From positions 1 through 37,742 of the forward strand of contig JAGVGS010000083.1 in NCBI GenBank assembly GCA_020057015.1: a stretch of 37,742 nt of DNA, read 5' to 3'. The position numbers and the translations under genes are program-made. Each line of letters opens with the position of its first letter. Position 1 is the stretch's first letter. Source of the DNA: Candidatus Omnitrophota bacterium. Its GTDB lineage: Bacteria > Omnitrophota > Gorgyraeia > Aquiviventales > Aquiviventaceae. The notes under the pieces were generated by a model, which did not search any database, was not told the origin of the DNA, and worked only from the letters and a program-made list of their open reading frames with translations. Below, piece by piece: positions 16,141 to 25,437 of this stretch.

Positions 16141-17954
16141 TAGGCCACAATAACGCCAGCTGTTACCACTTTCCACGCCACTTCCCTCGGCATACAGAGA
16201 TTCCGAATGTGCTCAAGCAGATCTCCGGGTGGATCAGCGACCGCGATGAGCACTTCCCGCACCTCATACCTATCCAAAAGGTTGCCGAGCTGGTGACGTG
16301 TGCCTAATACCGTGGCGCCGTGAAGGCGCTCACCCTGTTTGCTTGGATCATCATCGAGAAATCCGACTACGCGCCAGGCAGCCTTTGTATCGCTCCGGAG
16401 CATCCGCAACACGTGAGCCCCTGTGTCCCCTGCCCCTATAATGAGGATCGGCACACCCGGCTTGACCGCTGCGCGGATCCATTCATCGAACAGGCGCTCT
16501 AGCATCCTGGAGCCACCCACCGCGAAGAGGCAGAGCATCCAATCAATTACGAACACCGCCCGTGAATATCCCTCAAACCGCCAGAGGTAGAGCAATGCCA
16601 CAGCGCAGAGGATCGATGAGAATGTCGCCGCTTTCACTATAGCCATCACATCCCGCAGACTCAGATAACGCCAGACCCCTCGATACAAGCCGCAGCCTGC
16701 AAAGCACGCAAGTTTCAAAACTAAGATTACGGGGAGCGCTCGAACGATGAGCCCTTGGTCCTCTGCGCTTAACGAGCCTTCGAAGCGGAGGAGATGTGCA
16801 AAGATATAGGCGCTGACCACGAGAATAAAATCCACGAGTATCTCGATCAGACGCCGCTTATGGAGCAGCATGGTTTCAATGAGAGTGGTGTCCTCGCGGG
16901 TGCCTCCTCCCGCATATTTCGTCGTCGCATCCGCCAGGCGATACACCTTGACTTGGGCCAAGAAGCGGCCGCAGAGCACAAGAACAGCCAACGCGCACAG
17001 CCACACCATCGCAGCGATCAATGATGTGAAGGTGGCAGACACGACACTTACCATACCAAATGAGAAACTCAACAGGTAGAGCACGACCACCGTTTGCCTT
17101 GTGCTCAACCCAAGGATCGCCAGACGGTGAGAAACGTGGTCGGTGCCACCGATAAAGGGATGTTGACGGTGCGCCAATCTCTGCAGCGTGACGAAGCAGG
17201 TATCAAAGATTGGAACTGCCAGGACCAATGTCGGCCCTGCCAGCACCATGAGCAGCTGGGTCGAATGGCGCCAGGTCCCGAGCAGGGCAAGGCCTGCCAG
17301 GCTTAAGCCAAGAAGATGGCTGCCGGAATCTCCCATGAAGATCTTCGCGGGAGCGAAATTATAACGCAGAAATCCGATGCAGGCTCCGCTGACAATGAGG
17401 GCCATCGCTGCCACGGTCCATTGATTGGCCAGGGCCGCATGGAAGGCGCAGAAGAGTGCGGCGATTCCGCCAATGCCGGCTGCCAAACCATCCATATTAT
17501 CAAGGAGATTAAACGCGTTCATGATGAACACGAGCCACAAAATGGAGAGTGGGATCGACATCCACGGCCATGGAATCAGCTCAATCCGCAAGCCTCCCAC
17601 GACGGCCACGCAACCCACTAAGAGCTGTGCCACCAGCTTCGTATAGGGCTGCATCCGCCGCAAATCATCCACCAGCCCTACCCCAAAAACAAGCGTTCCA
17701 GCTATGAGGAGCGTCATGATTTTCGGCTCGAGCGGCACCCAGCTTAGCGTGGCCGCCATGAAGCCGATGAACATCGCCACACCCCCGAGACGCGCGATGG
17801 CGCGCCGCCCCCATCGATCCTCAAGCGGCTTTGTAATCAGCCCAAGGCGCACCGCCATGGCGCGGACCAACGGGGTAATAACCGCTGTCAACCCTAACGC
17901 GGTCGCACCCGCAAGAACAGCCCGCAATCCTTGTTGGGGTATCTCTAGAGACAT
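16140..17954 (-). CDS. Fusion: WecA/MraY-family polyprenyl-phosphate glycosyl-1-phosphate transferase + N-terminal (TM + Rossmann) half of a CapD/FlaA1/WbpM-type protein
   Basis: N-part: DRWGRRAIARLGGVAMFIGF, LVDDLRRMQPYTKL, MNAFNLLDNMDGLAAGIGGIA, FMGDSGSHLLGLSLAGLALLG, HRQHPFIGGTDHVSHRLAILGLS. C-part (about 16143-16875): LLHKRRLIEILVDFILVVSAYIFAHLLRFEG, YRGVWRYLSLRDVMAIVKA, VPILIIGAGDTGAHVLRMLRSD...VVGFLDDDPSKQGERLHGATVLG; ends before any catalytic SDR domain. Confidence 0.88.
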   Translation of the reverse strand: MSLEIPQQGLRAVLAGATALGLTAVITPLVRAMAVRLGLITKPLEDRWGRRAIARLGGVAMFIGFMAATLSWVPLEPKIMTLLIAGTLVFGVGLVDDLRRMQPYTKLVAQLLVGCVAVVGGLRIELIPWPWMSIPLSILWLVFIMNAFNLLDNMDGLAAGIGGIAALFCAFHAALANQWTVAAMALIVSGACIGFLRYNFAPAKIFMGDSGSHLLGLSLAGLALLGTWRHSTQLLMVLAGPTLVLAVPIFDTCFVTLQRLAHRQHPFIGGTDHVSHRLAILGLSTRQTVVVLYLLSFSFGMVSVVSATFTSLIAAMVWLCALAVLVLCGRFLAQVKVYRLADATTKYAGGGTREDTTLIETMLLHKRRLIEILVDFILVVSAYIFAHLLRFEGSLSAEDQGLIVRALPVILVLKLACFAGCGLYRGVWRYLSLRDVMAIVKAATFSSILCAVALLYLWRFEGYSRAVFVIDWMLCLFAVGGSRMLERLFDEWIRAAVKPGVPILIIGAGDTGAHVLRMLRSDTKAAWRVVGFLDDDPSKQGERLHGATVLGTRHQLGNLLDRYEVREVLIAVADPPGDLLEHIRNLCMPREVAWKVVTAGVIVA

Positions 17955-18982
17955 GATTTAGTTTTCCTTGCTCGTTTCCGACGAGGGGGTTCCTTGGCCG
18001 AACTCGCGGCGCCCCCTACGGGCGTCTTCCCCATGCTCCGGACGACGCTGGCGATGATTCCAGCTAAGTTCATGGTTGGCTGAAATCCGATCAGCGCGTG
18101 GATCTTGCTGATATCAGGAATGCGGCGCGGCATATCCTCATACCCTTCCTCATAGGCCTCTTCGTAGGGAAGGTGCTCGATGGAGGAGGGGCTACCGGCA
18201 ATTCGAATCACCCGTTTGGCTAATTCCTCGATGGTTACTTCCTCTTGGCTGCCGAGATTAAAGACCTGGCCTACCGCCCCGGGATGCTCCACCAGCTTTA
18301 TTAACGCATTCACCACATCGTGCACATGAAGAAAGCAGCGCGTTTGGCTGCCATCACCATGGACCTGCAGCGGTTTTCCAGCGAGTGCTTGGCTGACGAA
18401 GCGAGGGATTACCATACCATACGCGCCACTTTGCCTGGGGCCTACCGTGTTAAACAGCCGCACAATAATGGTAGGAACGCCCTTTTCCTTCCAGTACACA
18501 TGCGCGAAGATCTCGTCCACCGCTTTCGATGTGGAGTAGCTCCAGCGCGTCTTCAGCGGAGAGCCCAGCACACGGTCGGTATCCTCCCGGAGCGGGCCTT
18601 GGCTGTTCTTGCCGTAGATTTCAGACGTTGAGGTAATGAGCACCTTCTTCCGGTAGCGATGGGCCATCTCCAGCACCACTTCGCTGCCTCTAATGTTCGT
18701 CATCATTGATTCGAGCGGTTTCTTGATGATCAGCTCTACGCCGACCGCGGCCGCCAGGTGGAAGACCATGTCGCATCGCTCAACAAGTTTGTCGACGAGC
18801 GTTTCATTCAGGATGGTACCGGTGACCATCTGGAAGTCCGCGCGTCCGTCGAGGTGAGCGACGTTCTCGTACCGACCAGTAGAGAGGTTGTCCATGACGG
18901 TCACGGCGTGTCCGCATGCGAGCAGCGCCTCAGCAAGGTGAGAACCGATGAATCCCGCACCACCGGTGACGAATACCTTCAT
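17945..18982 (-). CDS. NAD-dependent epimerase/dehydratase (extended SDR, UDP-sugar type)
   Basis: MKVFVTGGAGFIGSHLAEALLACGHAVTVMDNLSTG, VFHLAAAVGVELI, STSEIYGKNSQGPLRED, WSYSTSKAVDEIFAHVYW, RLFNTVGPRQSGAYGMVIPRFV. Confidence 0.92.
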   Translation of the reverse strand: MKVFVTGGAGFIGSHLAEALLACGHAVTVMDNLSTGRYENVAHLDGRADFQMVTGTILNETLVDKLVERCDMVFHLAAAVGVELIIKKPLESMMTNIRGSEVVLEMAHRYRKKVLITSTSEIYGKNSQGPLREDTDRVLGSPLKTRWSYSTSKAVDEIFAHVYWKEKGVPTIIVRLFNTVGPRQSGAYGMVIPRFVSQALAGKPLQVHGDGSQTRCFLHVHDVVNALIKLVEHPGAVGQVFNLGSQEEVTIEELAKRVIRIAGSPSSIEHLPYEEAYEEGYEDMPRRIPDISKIHALIGFQPTMNLAGIIASVVRSMGKTPVGGAASSAKEPPRRKRARKTKSCL

Positions 18983-20253
18983 GCGACCACCTCTTGGTAA
19001 AGAACTTCCATCTCCTCGATCAGCCGACGTGTGCTATAGTGCTCTCGCACGAACGCGCGCCCCGCGCGCCCCATCGCCAGCCGCTTCTGCACGTACGTAA
19101 CCAAATACCGCAATCCTTCGTACAGCGCCTCTGCATCCGCCAACACACCGTGCTGGGTTAGCCTGAACCGACCGGGTCCGTGTTGGATGTCGCCTAGTAG
19201 ATCGCGCACGCCACCCACATCGGTCGCCAGCACTGCTCGACCGGCAGCCAGCGATTCGATGAGTGACACTGGTGTCCCTTCATTCAAAGAGGTGAGGCAC
19301 ACAATATCCAAGTTTTGATAGACGCTTGCCATCGCTGTTTGCCATCCTGTGAATGTCACGGACTCCGTGAGCCCTCTAGCCTTAACCTGCAGCTCTAGCT
19401 CTTGGCGCAACTCCCCATCCCCAACCAGGATGAACCGTAGACAACATAACTGGGGCTCATCCTTGGCGCGCGCGGCGAGCTCGAGGAACAACCCTGGGCG
19501 CTTGATGGGAACGAGCCGCCCGACAAACCCTACTGTGATGGGGGCGACATCCTCGCGCGGCAGCGGCAGTGCGAGCAGTTCATTCAGGGGTAGCCCAAGC
19601 CTGACGACGCGCAGGCGGCCTTCGCGTCCGATCTTCAGTCGGATGAGGTCTGCCCGCACGGCGGGACTCACTGCAATGATGCGGTTCGTCTGCCACCCAA
19701 GCATTCGCTCAATCCATAGAAACACCGTAGACCGCACTCGTCCAAAGTATCGCTCCAAGACGTGTCCGTGGAAGGTGTGCACTAACCGACACTCATGGAT
19801 CTGCCGACCTGTCACTGCGCGCTCCAGGCGCACCAGTTGATTGGAAAGGAGGGTGGCCGCGCGTCCTAGCGTTCCAGCCTTGGCCGTATGCGTGTGAACT
19901 ACGGCTGGGCGTTCCCGGCGAATGATGCGAAAGAGCTGCCACCATGCATGCAGATCGCGCCATGGACGTATGGGCCGGCGCAACGAAGTCAATCGGACGT
20001 GCCTTACTCTGGTGCCGGTTAGGAGCCCGCTAAGATCTCCTTCGCTCGATTCGGGCTGGCCGGTGATCAGCAGAGACTGGAACGCTCCGCCGTTCAGCTG
20101 GGATGCCAGCGTGATGACGTGCTGCGCTGTTCCGCCCACATTGAGTCTGGTGATGACCTGCAGGATGGTTATCGCGCCAGTCATTGGTTCACGGGTGCGT
20201 GCCGACATATTCGCAGATCGCGGGCTGGCGACGAACGTCGGTGCGGCGCTCAT
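18979..20253 (-). CDS. GT4 glycosyltransferase
   Basis: ILQVITRLNVGGTAQHVITLASQL, VVHTHTAKAGTLGR, RLVHTFHGHVL, VGFVGRLVPIKRPGLFLELA, LDIVCLTSLNEGTPVSLIESLAAGRAVLATDVGGVRDLL. ATGA overlap supports start at 20253. Confidence 0.93.
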   Translation of the reverse strand: MSAAPTFVASPRSANMSARTREPMTGAITILQVITRLNVGGTAQHVITLASQLNGGAFQSLLITGQPESSEGDLSGLLTGTRVRHVRLTSLRRPIRPWRDLHAWWQLFRIIRRERPAVVHTHTAKAGTLGRAATLLSNQLVRLERAVTGRQIHECRLVHTFHGHVLERYFGRVRSTVFLWIERMLGWQTNRIIAVSPAVRADLIRLKIGREGRLRVVRLGLPLNELLALPLPREDVAPITVGFVGRLVPIKRPGLFLELAARAKDEPQLCCLRFILVGDGELRQELELQVKARGLTESVTFTGWQTAMASVYQNLDIVCLTSLNEGTPVSLIESLAAGRAVLATDVGGVRDLLGDIQHGPGRFRLTQHGVLADAEALYEGLRYLVTYVQKRLAMGRAGRAFVREHYSTRRLIEEMEVLYQEVVA

Positions 20254-21497
20254 GCGACCCTCACTGAACAGCGGGGTTCGGCGCGAATATTTTCGGCTCG
20301 GCGCAACGCCGTAAGACAGCGCTCAAGTCCGAACGCGGCGAACACGATAAGGGCCGGTTCCACGGGCAACCGGAAACGAATCATCCCGGTGAAGAGTCCG
20401 TGCTGAATCACAAACGTCACGATGAACAACCCGAGCAACCCAACCACGGCACAGCGCTGAGGCATCCGCAGTGCCCCCCATATGCCCACACAGGCCCAGC
20501 CCAGGATGAAAAGGTATGAGCTGCCGAGCACAATACGGTTGCGCCAAGAGGCATCGGCATAGGTCGGGCGCCACATATTGACAAGCTTGCGAAGAAACAG
20601 CCTAGGGATAGCAGTCGGATGATGGCGCAGGAAGCTGAGCGCTTGCTCCCAGTGGTAGCGGTTGACGCGGACTTCGGGCCATTCGACCGGCAGGATGAGG
20701 GGCGTGTAATCGGCATCATCAACGTAGCCTCGGCTGCCGCCGGTCGCCTCTGGACTGTTCCCCTGGTAGAAGACTGGACCTGCTTCTGTCGAGGTGAGGA
20801 TAGGAGCACCCATCACCATTAGGTTCCTGATCACCCATGGCGCTAGCACGATTAAGAGGCCGGCGAAAATGGCGACCCCCTTCCGCAGCGCTCGCAAACC
20901 CGTGGACCGATTGCGCCAGCACCACCAGACGGGCACCACGCCGGCAAAGACGAGGATGACCGGGCGAACGAGCGCCGCCAGTCCCAAGCATATCCCCGCG
21001 AGCATCGCGCGCATCATCGAAGGCCGCTCGGTGAACCTTGCCACCGCAACCAGTGAACCGACAACGCCCAGAACGAACAGCGTCTCAGTTAGCAGATAGC
21101 CTGTCCAAAAGATGAGGTGGGGATAGCCGGCGCTTAGAATTCCGGCCAACACAGATGTGGAGCGTCCACCAAGGCGCGCGCTTAGCTGGCTGATGAGGAC
21201 GCAGGTGAGCCCACCCAACACACACTGTACCAGCCCGATGCCGATGGGGGTCACGATCCCCATCCAAGAGAGCGTTGCGAGAAAAAGCGGGTAACCTGGC
21301 GTTACCGATGCTGTCGGGATTCCATCCACGCTCATACCCGCTCCCTGCGCCAACGTCCGGGCGAGATTGATGTATCGTCTTGAGTCTGAGGCGACGAACT
21401 CCAGATGGAACCAATTGCCATGCGCCTGCCCCAGCACGACGAGCAGCCGAATGCCGACGGCGAGCAGAAAGATCATGAGCAAGGCCCGCCGGCTCAT
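20250..21497 (-). CDS. Polytopic membrane glycosyltransferase-like protein (GT39/ArnT-like, GT-C fold)
   Basis: Hydrophobic protein with N-terminal loop SDSRRYINLARTLAQGAGMSVDGIPTASVTPGYPLFLATLSW, then GYLLTETLFVLGVVGSLVAVARF, LAALVRPVILVFAGVVPVWW. Confidence 0.75.
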   Translation of the reverse strand: MSRRALLMIFLLAVGIRLLVVLGQAHGNWFHLEFVASDSRRYINLARTLAQGAGMSVDGIPTASVTPGYPLFLATLSWMGIVTPIGIGLVQCVLGGLTCVLISQLSARLGGRSTSVLAGILSAGYPHLIFWTGYLLTETLFVLGVVGSLVAVARFTERPSMMRAMLAGICLGLAALVRPVILVFAGVVPVWWCWRNRSTGLRALRKGVAIFAGLLIVLAPWVIRNLMVMGAPILTSTEAGPVFYQGNSPEATGGSRGYVDDADYTPLILPVEWPEVRVNRYHWEQALSFLRHHPTAIPRLFLRKLVNMWRPTYADASWRNRIVLGSSYLFILGWACVGIWGALRMPQRCAVVGLLGLFIVTFVIQHGLFTGMIRFRLPVEPALIVFAAFGLERCLTALRRAENIRAEPRCSVRVA

Positions 21498-21509
21498 GCG
21501 CAGGCCCAG

Positions 21510-22955
21510 TCACTCATGCGTCACCTGGCTGGCGTGCGCTTCCTGACTGGACCTGCAAAGACGCACTCGATCTAGGAATGCGACAAGACCAGCGCAACCC
21601 AACATCACCAGCACCATTAGGTAAGGGTACCTAAATCGATAGATGGCACCCATGTTGGTCGTCACGAAGCCATACATGATCAAGAAACCCAGACAACACA
21701 CGACGAGTGTCCAGAACTGCGTACATCTGCGCCACACCCACATGGCGTACGGGAGAAAGTACAGCGCCAAATACACACCGAGCATTTCCATCGCCGCCAC
21801 CCGGCGCATCAGGGTGTTCTGCGGAATCCGTCCCGGCTTGACCCAGTCCCTCGGAAACGGCGAAAACAAGGCGATCTGCGCGGCCCGCGGCAAGTAGCCA
21901 AGCATCTCCCCTGCGCTGTGCAACGCGATCTCGGTATCGATGTTGCTGGTGGCAGTCGGGTAACTGACGCGGAACCAATCCCGCGCGAGCGCCAACGCGC
22001 TGAGCTTGTCCTCGATCCGCGCCGGCAGGATTCCAGAGGCTCTCCAATACGGCTGGGACGGCGCCACCAGCGCAGGTGGAGTTGTAACCGTTGGATCTGG
22101 CAGCTCGACCTCAGTTACTTGAGGGGATGCCTTGACGTGCTGCAAGATATGAAACCGCCGATCCTGGATCTTGGTCAAAGAGCCCAGGCTGATACTCATA
22201 ACCCCAACACATATCACCGCTATGACGTTCCAGTGCCATTTCGCCTTTCTCTGCACCACCCAAATTAGCCAGCGGAGTACGGCATATGTACCGACGAGAA
22301 CCAGCGCCACTTGCAAGAGGTGCACTACGTACGGGCGAGCGATCGACACCAGCACAGATCCCAAGACCACCCACCCTACTGCACGAATCGGTCCCCATGC
22401 CGTTCGCTGCCAGGTGCCGGCGGCCGACAACTGGGCCAATCCGTAGAGCGCAACCATCACGCCGGTCGTCGCAAAGACCTCCTTATGTAGTTGTGCATAC
22501 CAGCTCATCGCCGATGGCCACATCATGTACGGCACGACGCACCATAAGGCCTGCTGTTGGGTTCTCACGAAGGGCCGGATGATGCGCAGGGCCATCGCGG
22601 TTCCAGTCGCATGTAGTGCCGCATTGAGGGGGATCACCGCCCAGGGTGTAGGCCAAATCAACGCGTAGAATACGGCAAAGACCCCCGCGCCGGACATGCC
22701 GTGTGGGCGCAGCTCCCATCGTCCCCACCCAAACTGTAAGATCTCGTTAGCAAGTTCAAGCGTCCGGCTATGATACGGTAACCAGTCTCCTCCTAACAAC
22801 AACCCGCCACCCCCGTGCCAAGCGGAAAACACGTAGGGAAGTAGAAAAAGCTGGACTAGAAACCCTATGGCCGCGGTGTAGGCGAAGACGATCAACCATA
22901 GCTGCAGTTCCGAAACCGCGGACGATCTCTGAGCCACTCCGATCGCGCGGGTCAT
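21510..22955 (-). CDS. Polytopic membrane protein of unknown function, possible GT-C-like
   Basis: Many hydrophobic segments; GGDWLPYHSRTLELANEIL, YMMWPSAMSWYAQLHKEVFATTGVMVALYGLAQL, GAIYRFRYPYLMVLVMLGCAGLVAFL. Confidence 0.65.
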   Translation of the reverse strand: MTRAIGVAQRSSAVSELQLWLIVFAYTAAIGFLVQLFLLPYVFSAWHGGGGLLLGGDWLPYHSRTLELANEILQFGWGRWELRPHGMSGAGVFAVFYALIWPTPWAVIPLNAALHATGTAMALRIIRPFVRTQQQALWCVVPYMMWPSAMSWYAQLHKEVFATTGVMVALYGLAQLSAAGTWQRTAWGPIRAVGWVVLGSVLVSIARPYVVHLLQVALVLVGTYAVLRWLIWVVQRKAKWHWNVIAVICVGVMSISLGSLTKIQDRRFHILQHVKASPQVTEVELPDPTVTTPPALVAPSQPYWRASGILPARIEDKLSALALARDWFRVSYPTATSNIDTEIALHSAGEMLGYLPRAAQIALFSPFPRDWVKPGRIPQNTLMRRVAAMEMLGVYLALYFLPYAMWVWRRCTQFWTLVVCCLGFLIMYGFVTTNMGAIYRFRYPYLMVLVMLGCAGLVAFLDRVRLCRSSQEAHASQVTHE

Positions 22956-23218
22956 GGCGGTGACAGACCTCTCCTGTCCCGCGGAGCGGCCAACTGGGTG
23001 GTTTCATTGAGGATATCCAGATGCTCCTGCAGGCTCACCAGTTGGTCTTGCAGAAGGCGCAACCGCTGCTCAAGCTTCGTGAACAGCTCACGCGTTCCTG
23101 AGAGGTAGCCCCACAACGACAGCGCGAGGAAAAATGCCACTATCATCCTAACAAAGAACAAGATGGCGTGCCGTCCGACCTCTTGGTACGTCCGCCTCTT
23201 TCGTGTGCGTATAGTCAT
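22952..23218 (-). CDS. Small protein with one predicted TM segment and a coiled-coil-like tail
   Basis: MTIRTRKRRTYQEVGRHAILFFVRMIVAFFLALSLWGYLSGTRELFTKLEQRLRLLQDQLVSLQEHLDILNETTQLAAPRDRRGLSPP. Start refined to 23218, 1 nt after the upstream TAA; ATGA overlap downstream. Confidence 0.65.
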   Translation of the reverse strand: MTIRTRKRRTYQEVGRHAILFFVRMIVAFFLALSLWGYLSGTRELFTKLEQRLRLLQDQLVSLQEHLDILNETTQLAAPRDRRGLSPP

Positions 23219-23219
23219 G

Positions 23220-24269
23220 TTAGCCTCGGCACAGGAAATGCCAGTAGGGCAACTGATCCGAAATGAGCACCTCGTGGAAGGTATCCCGCAATTCCGCGAT
23301 TTGCGCTCGACTGTACCGCTGTTCAATCCCTGTGAAGAATCTGTCATAGATATCCTGCCGAATCCGCTCCATCCCTTTGCCGTCATACACCTCCGCAAGC
23401 GGTACGTAGCGCGCCCATCCAAACGGCCGCAGGAACCTCCCGAGCTTAATACATGGACGGTAGATCAGCCAGGCGAGGACCCAGGTGAACCCGGCGCGAA
23501 ATTCCCGGTGCTGGATCTTCGACAGGACGCGACGCATCCGGGTCACGCATCCCAGTAGTGGGCGGAAATACCAGGGACGGTTGTCGACCGCATAATAAAG
23601 GTAAACCAGCAGCGTCGCCGCATAGCGTCTGAGGCGCCGGAGTTCAGCCAAAGCGTCGGTGGGCAGTGTGTGCAGGACACCGAGACAGAAGAGGAAGCCG
23701 GCAAACCGCTCACGGAAGGGCAGCCGCCTCAAATCGCCCATGAAAAAGAGGGTTCGGGGCGACCCCCGCAGATTGTGCCGGCCGACAAAGATCGCGTCGG
23801 AGAAATCGACGAGCACCAGCTCCCGGCACCGCTTGGCCAGAAAATAGCTCCACCGCCCGATGCCACAACCTAGATCGCAGACCCGCGCAGCCCGTAGATC
23901 CTCGAGATTCATGAGGTCGAAATACTGCCGGAATTCCCGTTCGTGCTCCGGGAGGATCTTCGGAAATGCTTGCCATTCGGCCCCGAACGTCCTCTGAATC
24001 GTTTCGCTCCCGTCGACGCAGCGGTTGGTCGCCGAGTCCTGCCCAGCGCGATGGAACCGCGCCGTGAGGCCCGCAGGATACTGCGCGGGATCAAGGAGGA
24101 TGATGACGTCATCTATAATAGGGTATGCGTGACCCGCTACCGTCAGCTGGTGGGTATCAAGCTGGACGTCCGGCGTGCCGAAGAGATCCCGCAAGCTGTC
24201 CAGCTTGTCGGCGTAGTACAGGGCTGGCGATTTAATTACCGTCGACGACTCGGGTGTAGAGAGACTCAT
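23220..24269 (-). CDS. Class I SAM-dependent methyltransferase
   Basis: ARVCDLGCGIGRWSYFLAKRCRELVLVDFSDAIFVGRHNL, RERFAGFLFCLGVLHTLPTDALAELRRL. Confidence 0.85.
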   Translation of the reverse strand: MSLSTPESSTVIKSPALYYADKLDSLRDLFGTPDVQLDTHQLTVAGHAYPIIDDVIILLDPAQYPAGLTARFHRAGQDSATNRCVDGSETIQRTFGAEWQAFPKILPEHEREFRQYFDLMNLEDLRAARVCDLGCGIGRWSYFLAKRCRELVLVDFSDAIFVGRHNLRGSPRTLFFMGDLRRLPFRERFAGFLFCLGVLHTLPTDALAELRRLRRYAATLLVYLYYAVDNRPWYFRPLLGCVTRMRRVLSKIQHREFRAGFTWVLAWLIYRPCIKLGRFLRPFGWARYVPLAEVYDGKGMERIRQDIYDRFFTGIEQRYSRAQIAELRDTFHEVLISDQLPYWHFLCRG

Positions 24270-25437
24270 AGGTTCGTACAATGCACTCCAGGGAAAACTG
24301 CTGCGCAATCCGCTCGCGCGCAGTCCGCCCCAACGCCTGGCGGGACTCCTCATCCATCGTTAAGAGCTCATGCCACGCCTCAGCGAGCGCGACGGGATCA
24401 CGGGGCGGAACCACGCGCCCAGTCTGACCGACGAGAGAGGCGGTATCTCCAACATCCGTCACTGCGCACGGCACCCCGCATGCCATTGCCTCGCCAATCG
24501 CATTCGGGAACCCTTCCCCATAGGCAGAGGAGGAAGTCCCCACATCCAAAGCGGCGTGGAACCTGGGCATATTGTCCAGGCGGCCGAGAAGGTGGCACGC
24601 GTCATGAACACCTGCAGCCTTGGTCCACTCCGCGAGAGGCCGGTTGGCCCATATCACCCCATCCCCGCAGAGGACAAAATGTGTCTGCGGCATCCGCTCG
24701 CGAAGCAGCCGCGCCGCCTCCACAAAAGTCCGGTGGTCCTTTTGAGGGTTAAAGCGCGCAGCTAATCCAACCAAGGGCGTGCACTCCGCCACCCCTAGCT
24801 CTCGTCGGAGCGCTGCGCGAGCCTCCGGAGCCGGGTGAAACTCGGTTAGATCAAATCCGTTCGGAATCACAACCATGCGGTCAGCCGCGTAGCGCATCCG
24901 AATATGGATCGTCCGGGCGACATCGGAACAGCACACGACTTGCCTAGGAATCCAATGCGACAGTGCCGCGCAAGCTCTGGCGGTCCAGACGGTAGTTCGG
25001 GGACTCAACCTAGCATCCAAGCTGCCGCGAATCCCCCAAATGACGGGAATTGGCCCCGACAACTTAGCCGCTAACCCACCCAAGAGATCGGCATGATACA
25101 GCCAGGTCTGCACGATATCCGGGGTGAGTCGCTTGAGTAGCCGCCAGAGCTGCCACAGTCTCTGTGGATCCGGAAGACCCCCACGTCGCATGCTCAGTGA
25201 ATGCACCTGGATCCCGGTGTCCCGGATCCGCTCTCCGACTGGCCCGATCGGCATGAGCGACACCACGGTGTTATCAAACTGTGCGCGATTAATCCGGCTC
25301 AAAAGCTTGCAGAGCATCATTTCTGCCCCACCGATATCGAGTCCGGTGATGACGTGCACGCATCGCACGCGCCGGACGACTGGCTCGCTACGGAGCTCGA
25401 TGGACGGCACGGTACCAGGCAACGCACAGCTCTTCAT
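24232..25437 (-). CDS. GT4 glycosyltransferase
   Basis: CVHVITGLDIGGAEMMLCKLLSRI, VIPNGFDLTEFHPAPEARAALRRELG, VGLAARFNPQKDHRTFVEAARLL, YGEGFPNAIGEAMACGVPCAVTDVGDTASLVGQTG. Exact start uncertain. Confidence 0.92.
   Translation of the reverse strand: MKSCALPGTVPSIELRSEPVVRRVRCVHVITGLDIGGAEMMLCKLLSRINRAQFDNTVVSLMPIGPVGERIRDTGIQVHSLSMRRGGLPDPQRLWQLWRLLKRLTPDIVQTWLYHADLLGGLAAKLSGPIPVIWGIRGSLDARLSPRTTVWTARACAALSHWIPRQVVCCSDVARTIHIRMRYAADRMVVIPNGFDLTEFHPAPEARAALRRELGVAECTPLVGLAARFNPQKDHRTFVEAARLLRERMPQTHFVLCGDGVIWANRPLAEWTKAAGVHDACHLLGRLDNMPRFHAALDVGTSSSAYGEGFPNAIGEAMACGVPCAVTDVGDTASLVGQTGRVVPPRDPVALAEAWHELLTMDEESRQALGRTARERIAQQFSLECIVRTYESLYTRVVDGN

Noticed and set aside
17945-18010. Basic C-terminal tail (PPRRKRARKTKSCL) on the epimerase as a special localisation signal
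   Set aside because: It lies at the end of the gene next to and overlapping the downstream start; a basic tail alone is not evidence of function.
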